Part shown: piece after piece, positions 8,767 through 17,883 of the stretch
Position numbering within the stretch: position 1 is the first letter of the stretch
Layout: each line of letters opens with the position of its first letter
NCBI RefSeq assembly: GCF_041103235.1
Contig: NZ_JBGCUN010000001.1
Coordinates: 2,356,001 to 2,420,000, forward strand
From: Yoonia sp. R2331
GTDB taxonomy: Bacteria; Pseudomonadota; Alphaproteobacteria; Rhodobacterales; Rhodobacteraceae
Length of the DNA stretch: 64,000 nucleotides
Reading direction: 5' to 3'
Notes under the pieces: model-generated
What the model was told of the DNA's origin: nothing
Databases searched by the model: none
The model's input: the letters and a program-made list of their open reading frames with translations, nothing else
Program-made: the position numbers and the translations under genes

Positions 8767-9528
8767 TCAGCGCCCCATCCATCCACCATCAACCACGAGG
8801 ATCTCGCCGTTGACATAGTCAGATGCGGCTGACGCCAGAAAGACCGCCGGTCCTGCAAAGTCCTGCGGCGTACCCCATCGGCCCTGTGGGATACGGTCCA
8901 GGATCGACTGTGATCGCGCCGGATCATCCTGCAGGGCCTGAGTGTTGTCTGTTGCAATATAGCCCGGCGCGATGGCGTTCACGTTGACCCCATGCGGGGC
9001 CCATTCGTTTGCCAGCGCCTTGGTCAACTGCCCGATGCCGCCCTTGGATGCCGCATAGCCGGGCACAGTGATGCCGCCCTGAAACGTCAGCAAAGAGGCG
9101 GTAAAGATGATCTTGCCCGATCCGCGCGCCACCATGCCGCGCCCGACCTCGCGCGAGAGCACGAATTGCGACGACAGGTTCACGTCAATGACCTCATCCC
9201 ACAGCGCATCTTCGTGCTCTGCCGCGGGTTTGCGTTTGATGGTGCCTGCGTTGTTCACAAGAATATCCGGCGCATGGCCGTCCGTTTCGAGTTGCGCCGC
9301 AAAGGCACGGACCGCCGCCCTGTCCGAAAAGTCGCAAGCATAGGCGGCAAAGCTGCGGCCTTTGGCGATCACGGCCTGTTCAACCGCACTGCCGACTGGC
9401 TCCAAACTGGCGCTGACCCCGATGATGTCGGCGCCTGCTTCGGCCAACGCCTCTGCCATGCCGCGCCCGATGCCGCGTTTGCAGCCGGTCACAAGCGCGG
9501 TCTTGCCGGTCAGGTCAAAAAGGTTCAT
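8767..9528 (-). CDS. kduD: KduD-like SDR oxidoreductase (2-deoxy-D-gluconate 3-dehydrogenase family)
   Basis: This 253-aa classical short-chain dehydrogenase has a TGCKRGIG cofactor motif (14-21), NNAG (92-95), and catalytic Ser145, Tyr158 and Lys162. Its size and its C-terminal DYVNGEILVVDGGW block are typical of KduD. KduD interconverts KDG and 3-deoxy-hexodiulosonate with NAD(H) in uronate catabolism. The gene overlaps the upstream Zn-dehydrogenase by 4 nt (ATGA). With UxaA in the same region, KDG is a plausible common intermediate. Other sugar SDR activities remain possible. Confidence 0.8.
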   Translation of the reverse strand: MNLFDLTGKTALVTGCKRGIGRGMAEALAEAGADIIGVSASLEPVGSAVEQAVIAKGRSFAAYACDFSDRAAVRAFAAQLETDGHAPDILVNNAGTIKRKPAAEHEDALWDEVIDVNLSSQFVLSREVGRGMVARGSGKIIFTASLLTFQGGITVPGYAASKGGIGQLTKALANEWAPHGVNVNAIAPGYIATDNTQALQDDPARSQSILDRIPQGRWGTPQDFAGPAVFLASAASDYVNGEILVVDGGWMGR

Positions 9529-10562
9529 GCCACATCCCCCACTTTAATCAGGCTTTTCAGTGCCGTGGGGCTGCTATCGAGCGACTCAAAGGCGGCCTGA
9601 ATCTGGCTCAGCGGGCTGACATCGGTGATGACCGTGTCAGCATCCACCGCACCTGATGCGACAAGTGCGATGGCCTTGTCATAGTCGACGGGCTCATAAA
9701 CCCGCACGCCCAGCAACTTCAATTCGCGCCAGAAGAACTGAAACAGATCAATCGCGGGCTTTTGGGCATGGATTGCAACCATCACGATCCGCCCGCGCGT
9801 CGCGGCGCAGGCCGTCATTGCATCAACACCGGGCTGGGTGCCTGACACTTCGAACACGACATCGGCCCCCTTGCCTGCAGTACGGTCATGAACCGCCGCC
9901 GCCAGATCGACCTCTTTGGGGTTCAACGTGGCAAAGCCCAGCTTTTCCGCAATCGCGAGCCTTGCGGGGTTCACCTCGGACACGACGACCTTGCCGCCTG
10001 CGTCACGCGCGACCATCGCGCAAAGGATCCCAATCGGGCCGCCGCCGATCACCAGAACATCCTCGTCCGGCAGCAAATCGGCCATGCGCACGTCATGACA
10101 CGCGACCGCTACCGGTTCGATCAGGGCCGCGTGGTCAAGGCGCATGTCATCGGGCAGCGCGTGGACCGTGTGCGCAGGCACCGTCCAGATCTCTTGCATG
10201 GCCCCGTCGGTATCAAGCCCCAGAAACTTCAGCTTGTGACAGATATGCTGATGCCCCGCCTTGCAAGCAGGACACGCACCGCAGTGGTCCAGTGGCCGCA
10301 CAACAACCTTTTGACCCACGGCAATGTCCGCGACCCCGGCACCGACAGCGGCAACAACGCCCGACATCTCGTGCCCGATAATCCGGTTCAGCCCGACGCG
10401 CGCGTCCATATTGCCGTGGTAGACATGCAGGTCCGTCCCGCAGATGCCGCAATATGCGGTCCGGATCGAGACTTCGCCCGGTCCGGCAGTCTGCGCCGTG
10501 GTGGATTCGACAACGAAGGACCGATCGCCTCGGTAGAATGCGGCTTGGATGGTGTCAGACAT
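9525..10562 (-). CDS. Zinc-dependent medium-chain alcohol dehydrogenase (sugar-acid or polyol type)
   Basis: The 345-aa product has the catalytic zinc site (CGICGTD, GHEMSG), the structural zinc cysteines (CGACPACKAGHQHIC) and a GGGPIG nucleotide motif. Such enzymes oxidise polyols or aldonates, for example L-idonate or L-galactonate 5-dehydrogenases. In this operon, between an enolase-superfamily enzyme and KduD, an aldonate substrate is likely but not proven. It follows the MR/MLE gene by 9 bp and overlaps kduD by 4 nt. Confidence 0.88.
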   Translation of the reverse strand: MSDTIQAAFYRGDRSFVVESTTAQTAGPGEVSIRTAYCGICGTDLHVYHGNMDARVGLNRIIGHEMSGVVAAVGAGVADIAVGQKVVVRPLDHCGACPACKAGHQHICHKLKFLGLDTDGAMQEIWTVPAHTVHALPDDMRLDHAALIEPVAVACHDVRMADLLPDEDVLVIGGGPIGILCAMVARDAGGKVVVSEVNPARLAIAEKLGFATLNPKEVDLAAAVHDRTAGKGADVVFEVSGTQPGVDAMTACAATRGRIVMVAIHAQKPAIDLFQFFWRELKLLGVRVYEPVDYDKAIALVASGAVDADTVITDVSPLSQIQAAFESLDSSPTALKSLIKVGDVA

Positions 10563-10571
10563 GTTGGTTCC

Positions 10572-11675
10572 TCAGGTTCCGTTCATTGTAGCATGGGCAG
10601 CGGACAGCTTGCCCCAATCGAAAGTTACACCGATGCCGGGGGTATCCGGGGCGATGGTCAGATGGTCTTGGACCTGCAAGGGCCGGGTCGTGTATTGATC
10701 TATCGGAAAGCTGTGCACCTCGAGCCATCCGGCATGAGGCTGCGCAGACATCAGGCTGACATGCAATTCCTGCATCCCGTGACTGCAGACCGGGATACCA
10801 TGTCGCTGCGCCAGTTCCGCCACCTGCAGCCATCCGGTGATCCCGCCGCAGTTTGAGGCGTCAGGCTGAATGAAACTGAGTTTCGCATCGCGGAACGCAT
10901 ACTGAAATTCATGGATCGTGTGCAGATTTTCACCCATCGCAAGCGGCACGCCAGTGGCCTCTGCGATCTGTCCGTAACCGTGATAATCGTCCGGAATCGT
11001 CGGCTCCTCGAACCACAGCACATCCTGATCCGCAAAGGCCCGTGCCGCTTCTATCGCCTGCGGGACGGACATGGAATAATTGGCATCCACCATAAAGGCG
11101 CGATCTGGCCCCAGCACTTCGCGAATTTTTGCGGCGCGGGCGATGTCGGTGGCAAGCTCTGGCTGGCCCACCTTGATCTTTACGCCATTGTACCCGGCGT
11201 CCAAATAGCCTTCGGTCTGCTGCACCAACCGGTCGAGCGAGAAGTTCAAGTCGATCCCACCGCAATAGGCCCGGCACCGGTCCGCGGCCCCGCCCGCCAT
11301 CTTCCAAAGCGGCTGCCCCGCCGCCTTGCCTGCGATGTCCCACAGCGCAATATCGACCGCCGAGATGGCAAAGGATGCAATCCCGCCACGGGCCACATAA
11401 TGCACATGCCACTGCATCCCATCATAAAGCCCCGCAATATCCGCCGCATCACGGCCCATCAAAAACGGGGCAAGGTCGTGTTTGACCATTGCTGCAATCG
11501 CCCGCCCGCCCTTGCCGCCGGTATAGGTATAACCGGTGCCAACCCCGCCGTCGGCGGTGAAAATGGTGACCGTCACCAGTTCAAAGTGCGTATGATCCCC
11601 ATGCTTGGCATCCGTCAAAACCTCGGCCAATGGCACGTCAAACAGACGGACATCGATCTTGTCAATTTTCGACAT
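10572..11675 (-). CDS. Mandelate racemase/muconate lactonizing enzyme family protein
   Basis: This 367-aa enolase-superfamily enzyme shows the KxK base (Lys166, Lys168), three Mg2+ ligands (Asp197, Glu223, Glu249) and a His299/Asp272 dyad. It is therefore likely an active acid-sugar dehydratase, racemase or cycloisomerase. It is the first gene of the leftward kduD operon and is divergent from the GntR regulator, with operator-like repeats between them. The specific acid sugar cannot be read from sequence. Confidence 0.88.
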   Translation of the reverse strand: MSKIDKIDVRLFDVPLAEVLTDAKHGDHTHFELVTVTIFTADGGVGTGYTYTGGKGGRAIAAMVKHDLAPFLMGRDAADIAGLYDGMQWHVHYVARGGIASFAISAVDIALWDIAGKAAGQPLWKMAGGAADRCRAYCGGIDLNFSLDRLVQQTEGYLDAGYNGVKIKVGQPELATDIARAAKIREVLGPDRAFMVDANYSMSVPQAIEAARAFADQDVLWFEEPTIPDDYHGYGQIAEATGVPLAMGENLHTIHEFQYAFRDAKLSFIQPDASNCGGITGWLQVAELAQRHGIPVCSHGMQELHVSLMSAQPHAGWLEVHSFPIDQYTTRPLQVQDHLTIAPDTPGIGVTFDWGKLSAAHATMNGT

Positions 11676-11708
11676 GCAGCCTCTGATCGCGATGATGGCG
11701 GATTGCCG

Positions 11709-11723
11709 TTTGGTATGACAAGA
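11709..11723. promoter_or_regulatory. GntR-type operator near the MR/MLE promoter
   Basis: TTTGGT-ATG-ACAAGA shares its left arm and spacer with the perfect palindrome before dctP and fits TNGTNNNACNA. It lies 34 bp before the start of the leftward MR/MLE gene. It probably binds the divergent GntR protein. Confidence 0.5.
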
Positions 11724-11782
11724 ATGATTTCAGGCGTCCAGTTACTTTATTGGAATTGTCACTTTGGCCCGTTTCTGACAGT

Positions 11783-11797
11783 TTTGGTTATACGAAA
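11783..11797. promoter_or_regulatory. GntR-type operator near the GntR promoter
   Basis: TTTGGT-TAT-ACGAAA is a near-perfect inverted repeat (5 of 6 arm positions) of the same design as the dctP operator. It lies 48 bp before the GntR start codon, which suggests autoregulation. Confidence 0.5.
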
Positions 11798-11844
11798 TTC
11801 CATTCTCGCCGAGTCGCCGCTGCTCGCAATCCGGGGGACATGAT

Positions 11845-12558
11845 GTGACGACGTCTGCCAGTGACCCAAGACCGCGCGCTGCCGATCAACTGGTGCGGAC
11901 GATCGAGCAACAGATCCTTGACGGGGCCATGGAGGCTGGCCAACCGCTGCCCCCCGAACGCGAAATTGTGCAGGATCATGGGGTCAGCCGCACCGTGGTC
12001 CGCGAAGCGGTGCGCATCCTTGCCAGCAAGGGGTTGATCACCGCGCGCCCCGGCTTTCGCCCCGTGGTCGCGAAACCGGGGTATGACGCCGCTGTCACCG
12101 TGGTCGGTAGCATCGTCACCCAATTGCTGGGGCAGCCGGGCGGTGTACGCAACCTTTTCGACCTTCGCATTCGGATGGAGGCATCACTGGCGCGCGATGC
12201 CGCACGCGACGCAACATCCGCCGACATTGAGCGGCTTGAAGCAGCGCTAGAGGCCAATCACGCCGCGATCCCGGATTCCGCGCAGTTCTATGCCACCGAT
12301 ACTGCCTTTCACGGGGTGCTTTACGACATGCCCGGCAATCCGGTGCTGCCAGCAATCCACCGCGCCTATACCGATTGGCTGTCTCAGCATTGGACCAAAA
12401 TGCCCCGTATGCCGGGGCGGAACCAGACCAACTATGAATCGCACAAGGCGATATTCGAAGCGATCCTGCGCCGCGATTCCGACCGGGCAGAGGCGGCCAT
12501 CCGGCGCCACCTTGATTTCGCTTGGGATCAGGTCAGCAGCACGTTCGAGGAACTTTAG
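11845..12558 (+). CDS. FadR/GntR-family transcriptional regulator with FCD domain
   Basis: The 237-aa protein has an N-terminal winged helix (residues about 12-75, with PLPPEREIVQDHGVSRTVVR) and a C-terminal all-helical FCD ligand domain. FCD domains bind small organic acids through a metal centre. The start is GTG 11845, chosen because the nearby ATGs are out of frame and GGGGGA sits 7 nt upstream. It is divergent from the leftward catabolic operon. It probably represses both operons and the TRAP transporter until the inducing sugar acid is present. Confidence 0.9.
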   Translation: MTTSASDPRPRAADQLVRTIEQQILDGAMEAGQPLPPEREIVQDHGVSRTVVREAVRILASKGLITARPGFRPVVAKPGYDAAVTVVGSIVTQLLGQPGGVRNLFDLRIRMEASLARDAARDATSADIERLEAALEANHAAIPDSAQFYATDTAFHGVLYDMPGNPVLPAIHRAYTDWLSQHWTKMPRMPGRNQTNYESHKAIFEAILRRDSDRAEAAIRRHLDFAWDQVSSTFEEL

Positions 12559-12670
12559 GATGACCACGCCACCGGTCCGGGTATGGCCGCAAGCCATACG
12601 CTTGCAGGCCGCGCTGCGGCTTATCGGGGCACAACGGGGCGCAATCGTACTTGGATAAGGGGACAGGCAC

Positions 12671-13570
12671 ATGAAATGCGGCGTCATAGGATTGGGTGAC
12701 ATGGGCTCTGGCCTTGCCAAAAACCTGCTGGCTGCGGGATTTGAGACATGGGGCCTTGATTTGGACCCTGCCCGGACAGAAACGTTTCGCGCCATGGGCG
12801 GACGGGTCGCGCAGAGTCCCGCAGAGGTCGGCACACAGTGTGATGCGGTTTTTGTCATGGTCATGAACGGGGATCAGGCCCGCGCCGTCATACTGGGCGC
12901 GGATGGTTTGGTGCCACAGATGTCCGCAGGCAGTGCCGTGATCCTGTCGGCCACGATCAAACCGCACGAGGCGCGCGCGCTTGGTGCTGACATGGCCGAC
13001 AGCGGTGTGCATTTGATCGACACGCCGGTCTCCGGTGGGTTTCCCGGCGCACAGGGTGGCACGCTCACGATGATGGCTGCGGCACCGGATGCTGTGCTGG
13101 ACCAATTCGCCCCGGTGATGCAGGCGGTTTCGGCCAATATCCACCGCGTTGGCACCCGCCCCGGCGATGGGCAAACCGTCAAGGCCTGCCTGCAATCGCT
13201 GATCGGCGCGCAATTCTCGGCCACCTTCGAGGCCGCCGCATTGGCGGCAAAAGCGGGCGTTTCAGGACAGGTCCTGTTCGACGTTTTCTCGACCTCTTCT
13301 GCGGGGTGCGGCGTAGTCAACAACGCGCTGGAAAAGATCATTGATCGCCAGTTTTCCGGCACCGGCAGCAGCATCCACACGATGCACAAAGACCTGACAA
13401 TCTCGATGGGGCTGGGCGAAGAACTGGGCGTGCCGCTGCACACCGCGGCCGCCGCGATGCAGATTTTCCACGCGGGCCGCACCAAATACCCCGATGGCGA
13501 CAACTGGGTCTGCACCCGCGTCATCGAAGAGATTGTGGGCGCAGAACTGCATCGGGACGGCAGCAAATGA
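12671..13570 (+). CDS. NAD-dependent beta-hydroxyacid dehydrogenase (LtnD/3-hydroxyisobutyrate type)
   Basis: This 299-aa enzyme has the Rossmann motif GVIGLGDMGSG (4-14), the typical substrate loop IDTPVSGGFPGAQGG and the catalytic lysine Lys171. It is more canonical than the paralogue at 1530-2411. Family members include L-threonate dehydrogenase LtnD, which oxidises C2 of four-carbon acids before isomerisation. The next gene, a TIM-barrel isomerase, overlaps it by 4 nt, and that pairing fits such a route. The activity assignment is inferred. Confidence 0.87.
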   Translation: MKCGVIGLGDMGSGLAKNLLAAGFETWGLDLDPARTETFRAMGGRVAQSPAEVGTQCDAVFVMVMNGDQARAVILGADGLVPQMSAGSAVILSATIKPHEARALGADMADSGVHLIDTPVSGGFPGAQGGTLTMMAAAPDAVLDQFAPVMQAVSANIHRVGTRPGDGQTVKACLQSLIGAQFSATFEAAALAAKAGVSGQVLFDVFSTSSAGCGVVNNALEKIIDRQFSGTGSSIHTMHKDLTISMGLGEELGVPLHTAAAAMQIFHAGRTKYPDGDNWVCTRVIEEIVGAELHRDGSK

Positions 13571-14430
13571 AACTCGGTGTGATCTGCGACGGCATCAGCC
13601 GCGATCTGGCCCATGCCGTTGATGTGATGGACGAATTCGGGCTGGACTATGCCGAGCTACAGTTTGTCGGCGATACCGAAGTGGGGGACCACAGCGCGCA
13701 GGAAGTCCGGGCCATCAACCAGCTTTTGCGCGACCGGGGCAAGCCCGTGTCTTGCCTGTCACGCCATGTCTTTGCTGGGCTCACGACCGTCAACGTGGCC
13801 GGTGATGCCGACCACACGCGCCATATGGACGCGCTGAAGCGGGTGATCGAGATGGCCCATATCGTCGGCAGCCCGCTCGTCCGCATCATGACCAACAAAA
13901 AGGAACAAATCCTGTGGGGGCATGGCGGCGCGGAAACGTGGAACGTCGCACACGGCGCATGGGACAAGACCCTGCCCCTGATTGCGCCCGCTGTCGCGCT
14001 TGCCCGCGCCGAAGGCGTCACACTGGTGGTGGAAACGGGCAATGGCACCATGGTCAATTCCAACTACACTGCGCGCAAACTGATCGACGATCTGGATGCA
14101 AAGGACGTATTGAACGTGCTTTGGGACCCCGCCAACAACTGCTGGTGCCACGAAACGGCCTTTCCCGATGGCTATGACGCGGTCAAAGACGGCTATCTGG
14201 GCCATGTGCATATCAAGGACGTGCTTGTTGACACGCCGCGCGCCACGCTGACTGTCAAGAAGCTGGGCACCGGGCAATTGGCAGACCAATTTGCGCCGAT
14301 GGCCGCGGCCATGCGGCGTGACGGCTATGACGGGGTCATCAGTCTGGAATCTGTCTATCACCCCGGCAACGGCGATTTTGAGGCGGGGTTCCGCCAATGC
14401 ATCGACACGTTCAAGGGACACTTTGGATAA
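13567..14430 (+). CDS. Sugar phosphate isomerase/epimerase (xylose isomerase-like TIM barrel)
   Basis: The 287-aa product is an AP-endonuclease-2/xylose-isomerase-like TIM barrel. Conserved acidic and histidine positions in VVETGNG, LWDPANN, GHVHIKD and ISLESVY probably bind a divalent metal. Such proteins isomerise or epimerise keto-sugars or keto-acids in the cytosol. The gene overlaps the upstream dehydrogenase (ATGA) and precedes a Gfo/Idh/MocA oxidoreductase. The exact substrate is unknown. Confidence 0.85.
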   Translation: MKLGVICDGISRDLAHAVDVMDEFGLDYAELQFVGDTEVGDHSAQEVRAINQLLRDRGKPVSCLSRHVFAGLTTVNVAGDADHTRHMDALKRVIEMAHIVGSPLVRIMTNKKEQILWGHGGAETWNVAHGAWDKTLPLIAPAVALARAEGVTLVVETGNGTMVNSNYTARKLIDDLDAKDVLNVLWDPANNCWCHETAFPDGYDAVKDGYLGHVHIKDVLVDTPRATLTVKKLGTGQLADQFAPMAAAMRRDGYDGVISLESVYHPGNGDFEAGFRQCIDTFKGHFG

Positions 14431-14432
14431 CG

Positions 14433-15452
14433 ATGGCCGCTCCCAAAATCACTGTTTTCGGCGCGGGTCTGATCGGTCGCCGCCACGTGGAACAAGCCAC
14501 CGCGCAGGCACGGCTGGCCGCCATCGTTGACCCCACCGATGCGGCCCGAACGCTGGCCGCCGAGGCAGGCGTGCCGCATTTTGCCGACCCCGAAAGCTAC
14601 CTCGCGGCAGAGCGCCCGGACGGCATTGTCATCGCCACGCCGAACCATTTGCACGCAGCACATGCGCTGGCCGCGATTGCCGCTGGCGTGCCGGTGCTGA
14701 TCGAAAAGCCACTGGCAGACACGCGCGACAACGCCGACCGGATCGTGCAAGCGGCGCGGGCGGCAGACGTGCCGGTGCTGGTCGGTCATCACCGCCGACA
14801 CAACCCGATTGTCGCCCGCGCCAAGGCCGAAATTGCCGCGGGCACACTGGGTCAGATCGTCGCCGTCCAAGGGCAATTCTGGCTTTACAAGCCCGCCGAT
14901 TATTTTGAAGCGACCTGGCGCAAAGGCCCCGGTGCAGGACCTGCGATGATCAACTTCATCCACGATGTGGACCTGCTGCGCCACTTCTGCGGCGAGATTG
15001 TCGAGGTGCAGGCGATGCGCTCCAACGTCCGGCGCGGCCAATCTGTCGAAGACACAGCCGCTGTGCTTTTACGCTTTGAAAACGGTGCCTTGGGCACATT
15101 TTCGCTGTCTGACACCATCGCCGCACCTTGGAGCTGGGAAATGACATCGGGTGAAAACCCGATCTATCCGCATCATCCCGGCACTTGCTATACGATTGGC
15201 GGTACGCAGGCCGCCCTTTCCGTGCCAGACTTGCGGCTTTGGTCGCACGATGGCCCGCGCAGCTGGTGGAACCCGATCAACGCACAAACCCTTCAGGTGG
15301 ACCACGCCGACGCCTTTGTGCGCCAGTTCAGCCACTTCATCGACGTCATCAATGGTGCGCCGCCTCTGGTCAGCGCCGAGGAGGGCCGCGCAAGCCTCGC
15401 TGCCGTTCTGGACGTGCTTCAGGCCACCTTGCCTGCACAGGAAACCCCATGA
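14433..15452 (+). CDS. Gfo/Idh/MocA-family oxidoreductase
   Basis: This 339-aa NAD(P)-dependent enzyme has an N-terminal Rossmann fold (VFGAGLIGRRH) and the conserved EKP motif (LIEKPLADT) that places the catalytic lysine. The C-terminal domain begins near FWLYKP. I start it at ATG 14433, 2 nt after the preceding stop, because upstream in-frame codons overlap the isomerase gene and add unrelated residues. The family acts on sugars, inositols and their acids. The stop overlaps the next gene's ATG (15449-15452). Confidence 0.87.
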   Translation: MAAPKITVFGAGLIGRRHVEQATAQARLAAIVDPTDAARTLAAEAGVPHFADPESYLAAERPDGIVIATPNHLHAAHALAAIAAGVPVLIEKPLADTRDNADRIVQAARAADVPVLVGHHRRHNPIVARAKAEIAAGTLGQIVAVQGQFWLYKPADYFEATWRKGPGAGPAMINFIHDVDLLRHFCGEIVEVQAMRSNVRRGQSVEDTAAVLLRFENGALGTFSLSDTIAAPWSWEMTSGENPIYPHHPGTCYTIGGTQAALSVPDLRLWSHDGPRSWWNPINAQTLQVDHADAFVRQFSHFIDVINGAPPLVSAEEGRASLAAVLDVLQATLPAQETP

Positions 15453-16615
15453 AAATCACTGCCGTCCAAAGCCATGTCCTGCAATACGACTTGCCCGAAG
15501 AGCTGGGATATTCGCAACAATACTACGCCCGCCGCACCGCCCATTTGGTCGAGATCTCGACAGACGAAGGCATCACCGGCTGGGGCGAATGTTTTGGCCC
15601 CGGCCCCATCGCCGTTGCCAACAAGGGCATCGTCGAAGGTGTCATCGCACCGATGATCCATGGCATGGACCCAATGGACCGCGACGTGATTTGGCACAAA
15701 GTCTACAACCTGATGCGCGACCACGGGCAAAAGGGCATGCCGATGCAATCGTTGTCGGGCGTCGACATCGCACTGTGGGACATCGCGGGCAAGGTCATGG
15801 GCCAACCCATTTACAACCTGCTGGGCGGCGCGCATCGCAGCTCTGTCCCGGTTTACGGCTATGGCATGATGCTCAAACGCGAAAGTGTGGCCGACCATGT
15901 GGCCCGCTTTACCGACGAGGCTGCCGCGATTCTTGATATGGGCTTTCAGGCCACCAAGATGAAAACCGGTCTTGGCCCGCGGGCGGATGTGCAGCTGTGT
16001 GCCGCCGTCGCCAAGGGGGTCGCGGGCAAGGGCCGCTTTATGGTCGATGCCAACCACTGCTACACCACATCGGATGCCTTTTACGTGGGCCGCGCACTGG
16101 ACGAGATGGACGCCTATTGGTTCGAAGAACCCGTCGCCCCCGAAGACCTTGACGGCTATCGCGAATTGCGCGCCGGACTGAAAACCAACATCTCGGGCGG
16201 AGAGGCCGAATTTGGCCGCTGGGGCTGGCGCAACATCCTTGAAAATCGCGGTCTCGACATCGCCCAGCCCGAGGTTTGTGCCTTGGGCGGCATCACCGAA
16301 TACCAGCGGGTTCTGGCGCTTTGCCATGCGCATTTCACACCGGTCATCAACCACGTCTGGGGCTCTGCCATTGCGGTGGCGACCAACCTGCATTTGCTGG
16401 CCGCGATGCCGCCCATGCCCGGAGGCCTGCACCCGTGGGAGCCGATGCTGGAATTTGACACCACCCACAACAGTTTCCGCGACGACCTGCTGACCGTCAG
16501 CCTTGATATCCAGGGTCAGGTGGCCCGCAATGGCGGCTGGGTCAGCATTCCAACGGGGCCGGGTCTTGGGGTTGAACCCGACAGGGACGTAATCGCCGCC
16601 TTCAAGATCTGCTAG
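15449..16615 (+). CDS. Enolase-superfamily cycloisomerase, D-galactarolactone cycloisomerase (Gci)-like
   Basis: The 388-aa enzyme has the KMK base (Lys170, Lys172), Mg2+ ligands Asp200, Glu226 and Glu252, and His302. Blocks such as [19 protein letters not shown] and EFDTTHN.FR closely recall Agrobacterium Gci, which opens galactarolactone to 3-deoxy-2-keto-hexarate in oxidative uronate catabolism. I infer a related lactone or acid-sugar reaction. The family aspartate in the QPD motif is Glu275 here. The start is ATG 15449, which overlaps the previous stop. It is the last gene of the rightward operon. Confidence 0.82.
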   Translation: MKITAVQSHVLQYDLPEELGYSQQYYARRTAHLVEISTDEGITGWGECFGPGPIAVANKGIVEGVIAPMIHGMDPMDRDVIWHKVYNLMRDHGQKGMPMQSLSGVDIALWDIAGKVMGQPIYNLLGGAHRSSVPVYGYGMMLKRESVADHVARFTDEAAAILDMGFQATKMKTGLGPRADVQLCAAVAKGVAGKGRFMVDANHCYTTSDAFYVGRALDEMDAYWFEEPVAPEDLDGYRELRAGLKTNISGGEAEFGRWGWRNILENRGLDIAQPEVCALGGITEYQRVLALCHAHFTPVINHVWGSAIAVATNLHLLAAMPPMPGGLHPWEPMLEFDTTHNSFRDDLLTVSLDIQGQVARNGGWVSIPTGPGLGVEPDRDVIAAFKIC

Positions 16616-16777
16616 CGCCGCCACCACGGAACCCCCTGACACACCACGGAAATTGCCCTGCGAACGGGCCGAAATGCCATGCGCACGTGCAGTTTCTGCC
16701 ACAACTTTGCCCCATTTGGCCGCCATAAACGCTCGCGTAACCGCACTGGGGATGGGGCGGGTAAAAGGATGATGACG

Positions 16778-17200
16778 ATGAAAAGCTCTGTGTTGAGCCT
16801 TGGTCTTGCTGCCGCGACGACCTCCACCGCATTCATGGCAACGCCGGTCACAGCCGATGCGCTGTCCGATTGTCTGGGGCGCCTCGGAGGTGCGATGGAG
16901 CATTCCATCACTCTGGTCGAGGCCGGATTCTTTCCGACGACCACATATGTCTGCCCCGGCGACATCGTGACATTCGAAAATTCCCATTGGTGGGCGCAAT
17001 TTCGCATTGATTTTGGCTCTACCGAGTATTTCAGCGGCTGGGTGGCCCCCTATGCATCCCACCCCTCCATGGAATTCACGGTTGATGCGACCATGACAGA
17101 CGTCGAATTCTACTCTCTGAAGTCACACCCTTACTACCCATCGGCATATAGGGGCTACATCTCCCTTGGCATCGCGCCCTACGATATGGACGACCTTTAG
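16778..17200 (+). CDS. Small exported protein with a cupredoxin-like stretch
   Basis: About 140 aa, with a clear Sec signal peptide (MKSSVLSLGL.. to VTADA). The start is one of three in-frame ATGs (16769, 16772, 16778). I prefer 16778 because AAAGGA (16763-16768) is correctly spaced. The mature part has two cysteines and a segment (YVCPGDIVTFENSHW) that resembles a cupredoxin beta strand. I see no plastocyanin-type copper site (the Cys/His/Met cluster). Function unknown. Its stop shares 4 nt with the convergent SRAP gene. Confidence 0.65.
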   Translation: MKSSVLSLGLAAATTSTAFMATPVTADALSDCLGRLGGAMEHSITLVEAGFFPTTTYVCPGDIVTFENSHWWAQFRIDFGSTEYFSGWVAPYASHPSMEFTVDATMTDVEFYSLKSHPYYPSAYRGYISLGIAPYDMDDL

Positions 17201-17868
17201 GCTTTGTCCGTCAGCGGGGCCTGCAGGTCTGGCCCCGTCGCTTTGTTCGAATTGACGGCAGTGCTGACGCGCTGCAGCACAAGCGCATCTTCGGGTGCGC
17301 TTTTCATCAATGTGGCAGCCCCCTTGCCCGCCTCGCCCAGCCATAACGGCCAGTCAGCGGGGTCAAGGATTACCGGCAAACGGTGGTGGATCGGGGCCAT
17401 GGCCGCATTTGCATCCGTGGTGACCACAGCACAGGTCGTCAATGCATCACCGTCACGTTCCCAGTCCTGCCAAATGCCTGCCATCGCCATTGGTGCACCA
17501 TCCGCACGGGTCACCCACCAGGGCAGCGGTGTTTGCCCCTCTTCGCGTTTCCATTCATAGAATCCATCCGCCACGACCAGACAGCGCCTATCGCGGCATG
17601 CTGCACGGAATGCAGGCTTTTCAGCAATCGTTTCGGCCCGCGCGTTGATCAGCAACGGCCCACCGCCCGGTTTCTTGTACCAATGCGGGATGAACCCCCA
17701 GCGCATCGGGCGCAGCCGGCGCGTACCCCCGTCCGACGTGACCGTATGCACCTGAACCGTGGGACACACGTTATAGTTCGGCACGTCCGGCAGGTCATTG
17801 GATGCCACAGCATCAAAGACCTGCGTCATCGCCTCATGCGGTAGGGTAATGGCCATGCGTCCACACAT
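17197..17868 (-). CDS. yedK: SRAP/YedK-type abasic-site crosslinking protein
   Basis: The 223-aa product belongs to the SOS response-associated peptidase (HMCES/YedK) family. It crosslinks to abasic sites in single-stranded DNA through the N-terminal cysteine. I start it at ATG 17868, not at the upstream TTG 17877, because Cys2 must be exposed after Met removal (MCGRM). The other active-site residues are visible: Asn75, Glu105 and His161/162 (IHHRLP). No LexA-type box was identified. Confidence 0.93.
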   Translation of the reverse strand: MCGRMAITLPHEAMTQVFDAVASNDLPDVPNYNVCPTVQVHTVTSDGGTRRLRPMRWGFIPHWYKKPGGGPLLINARAETIAEKPAFRAACRDRRCLVVADGFYEWKREEGQTPLPWWVTRADGAPMAMAGIWQDWERDGDALTTCAVVTTDANAAMAPIHHRLPVILDPADWPLWLGEAGKGAATLMKSAPEDALVLQRVSTAVNSNKATGPDLQAPLTDKA

Positions 17869-17883
17869 GGCCACCAATCTAGA

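Noticed and set aside
12560-12658. A 32-codon ORF starting 1 nt after the GntR stop
   Set aside because: It is the tail of a shadow frame inside the regulator gene, with no recognisable domain and no independent ribosome-binding site.
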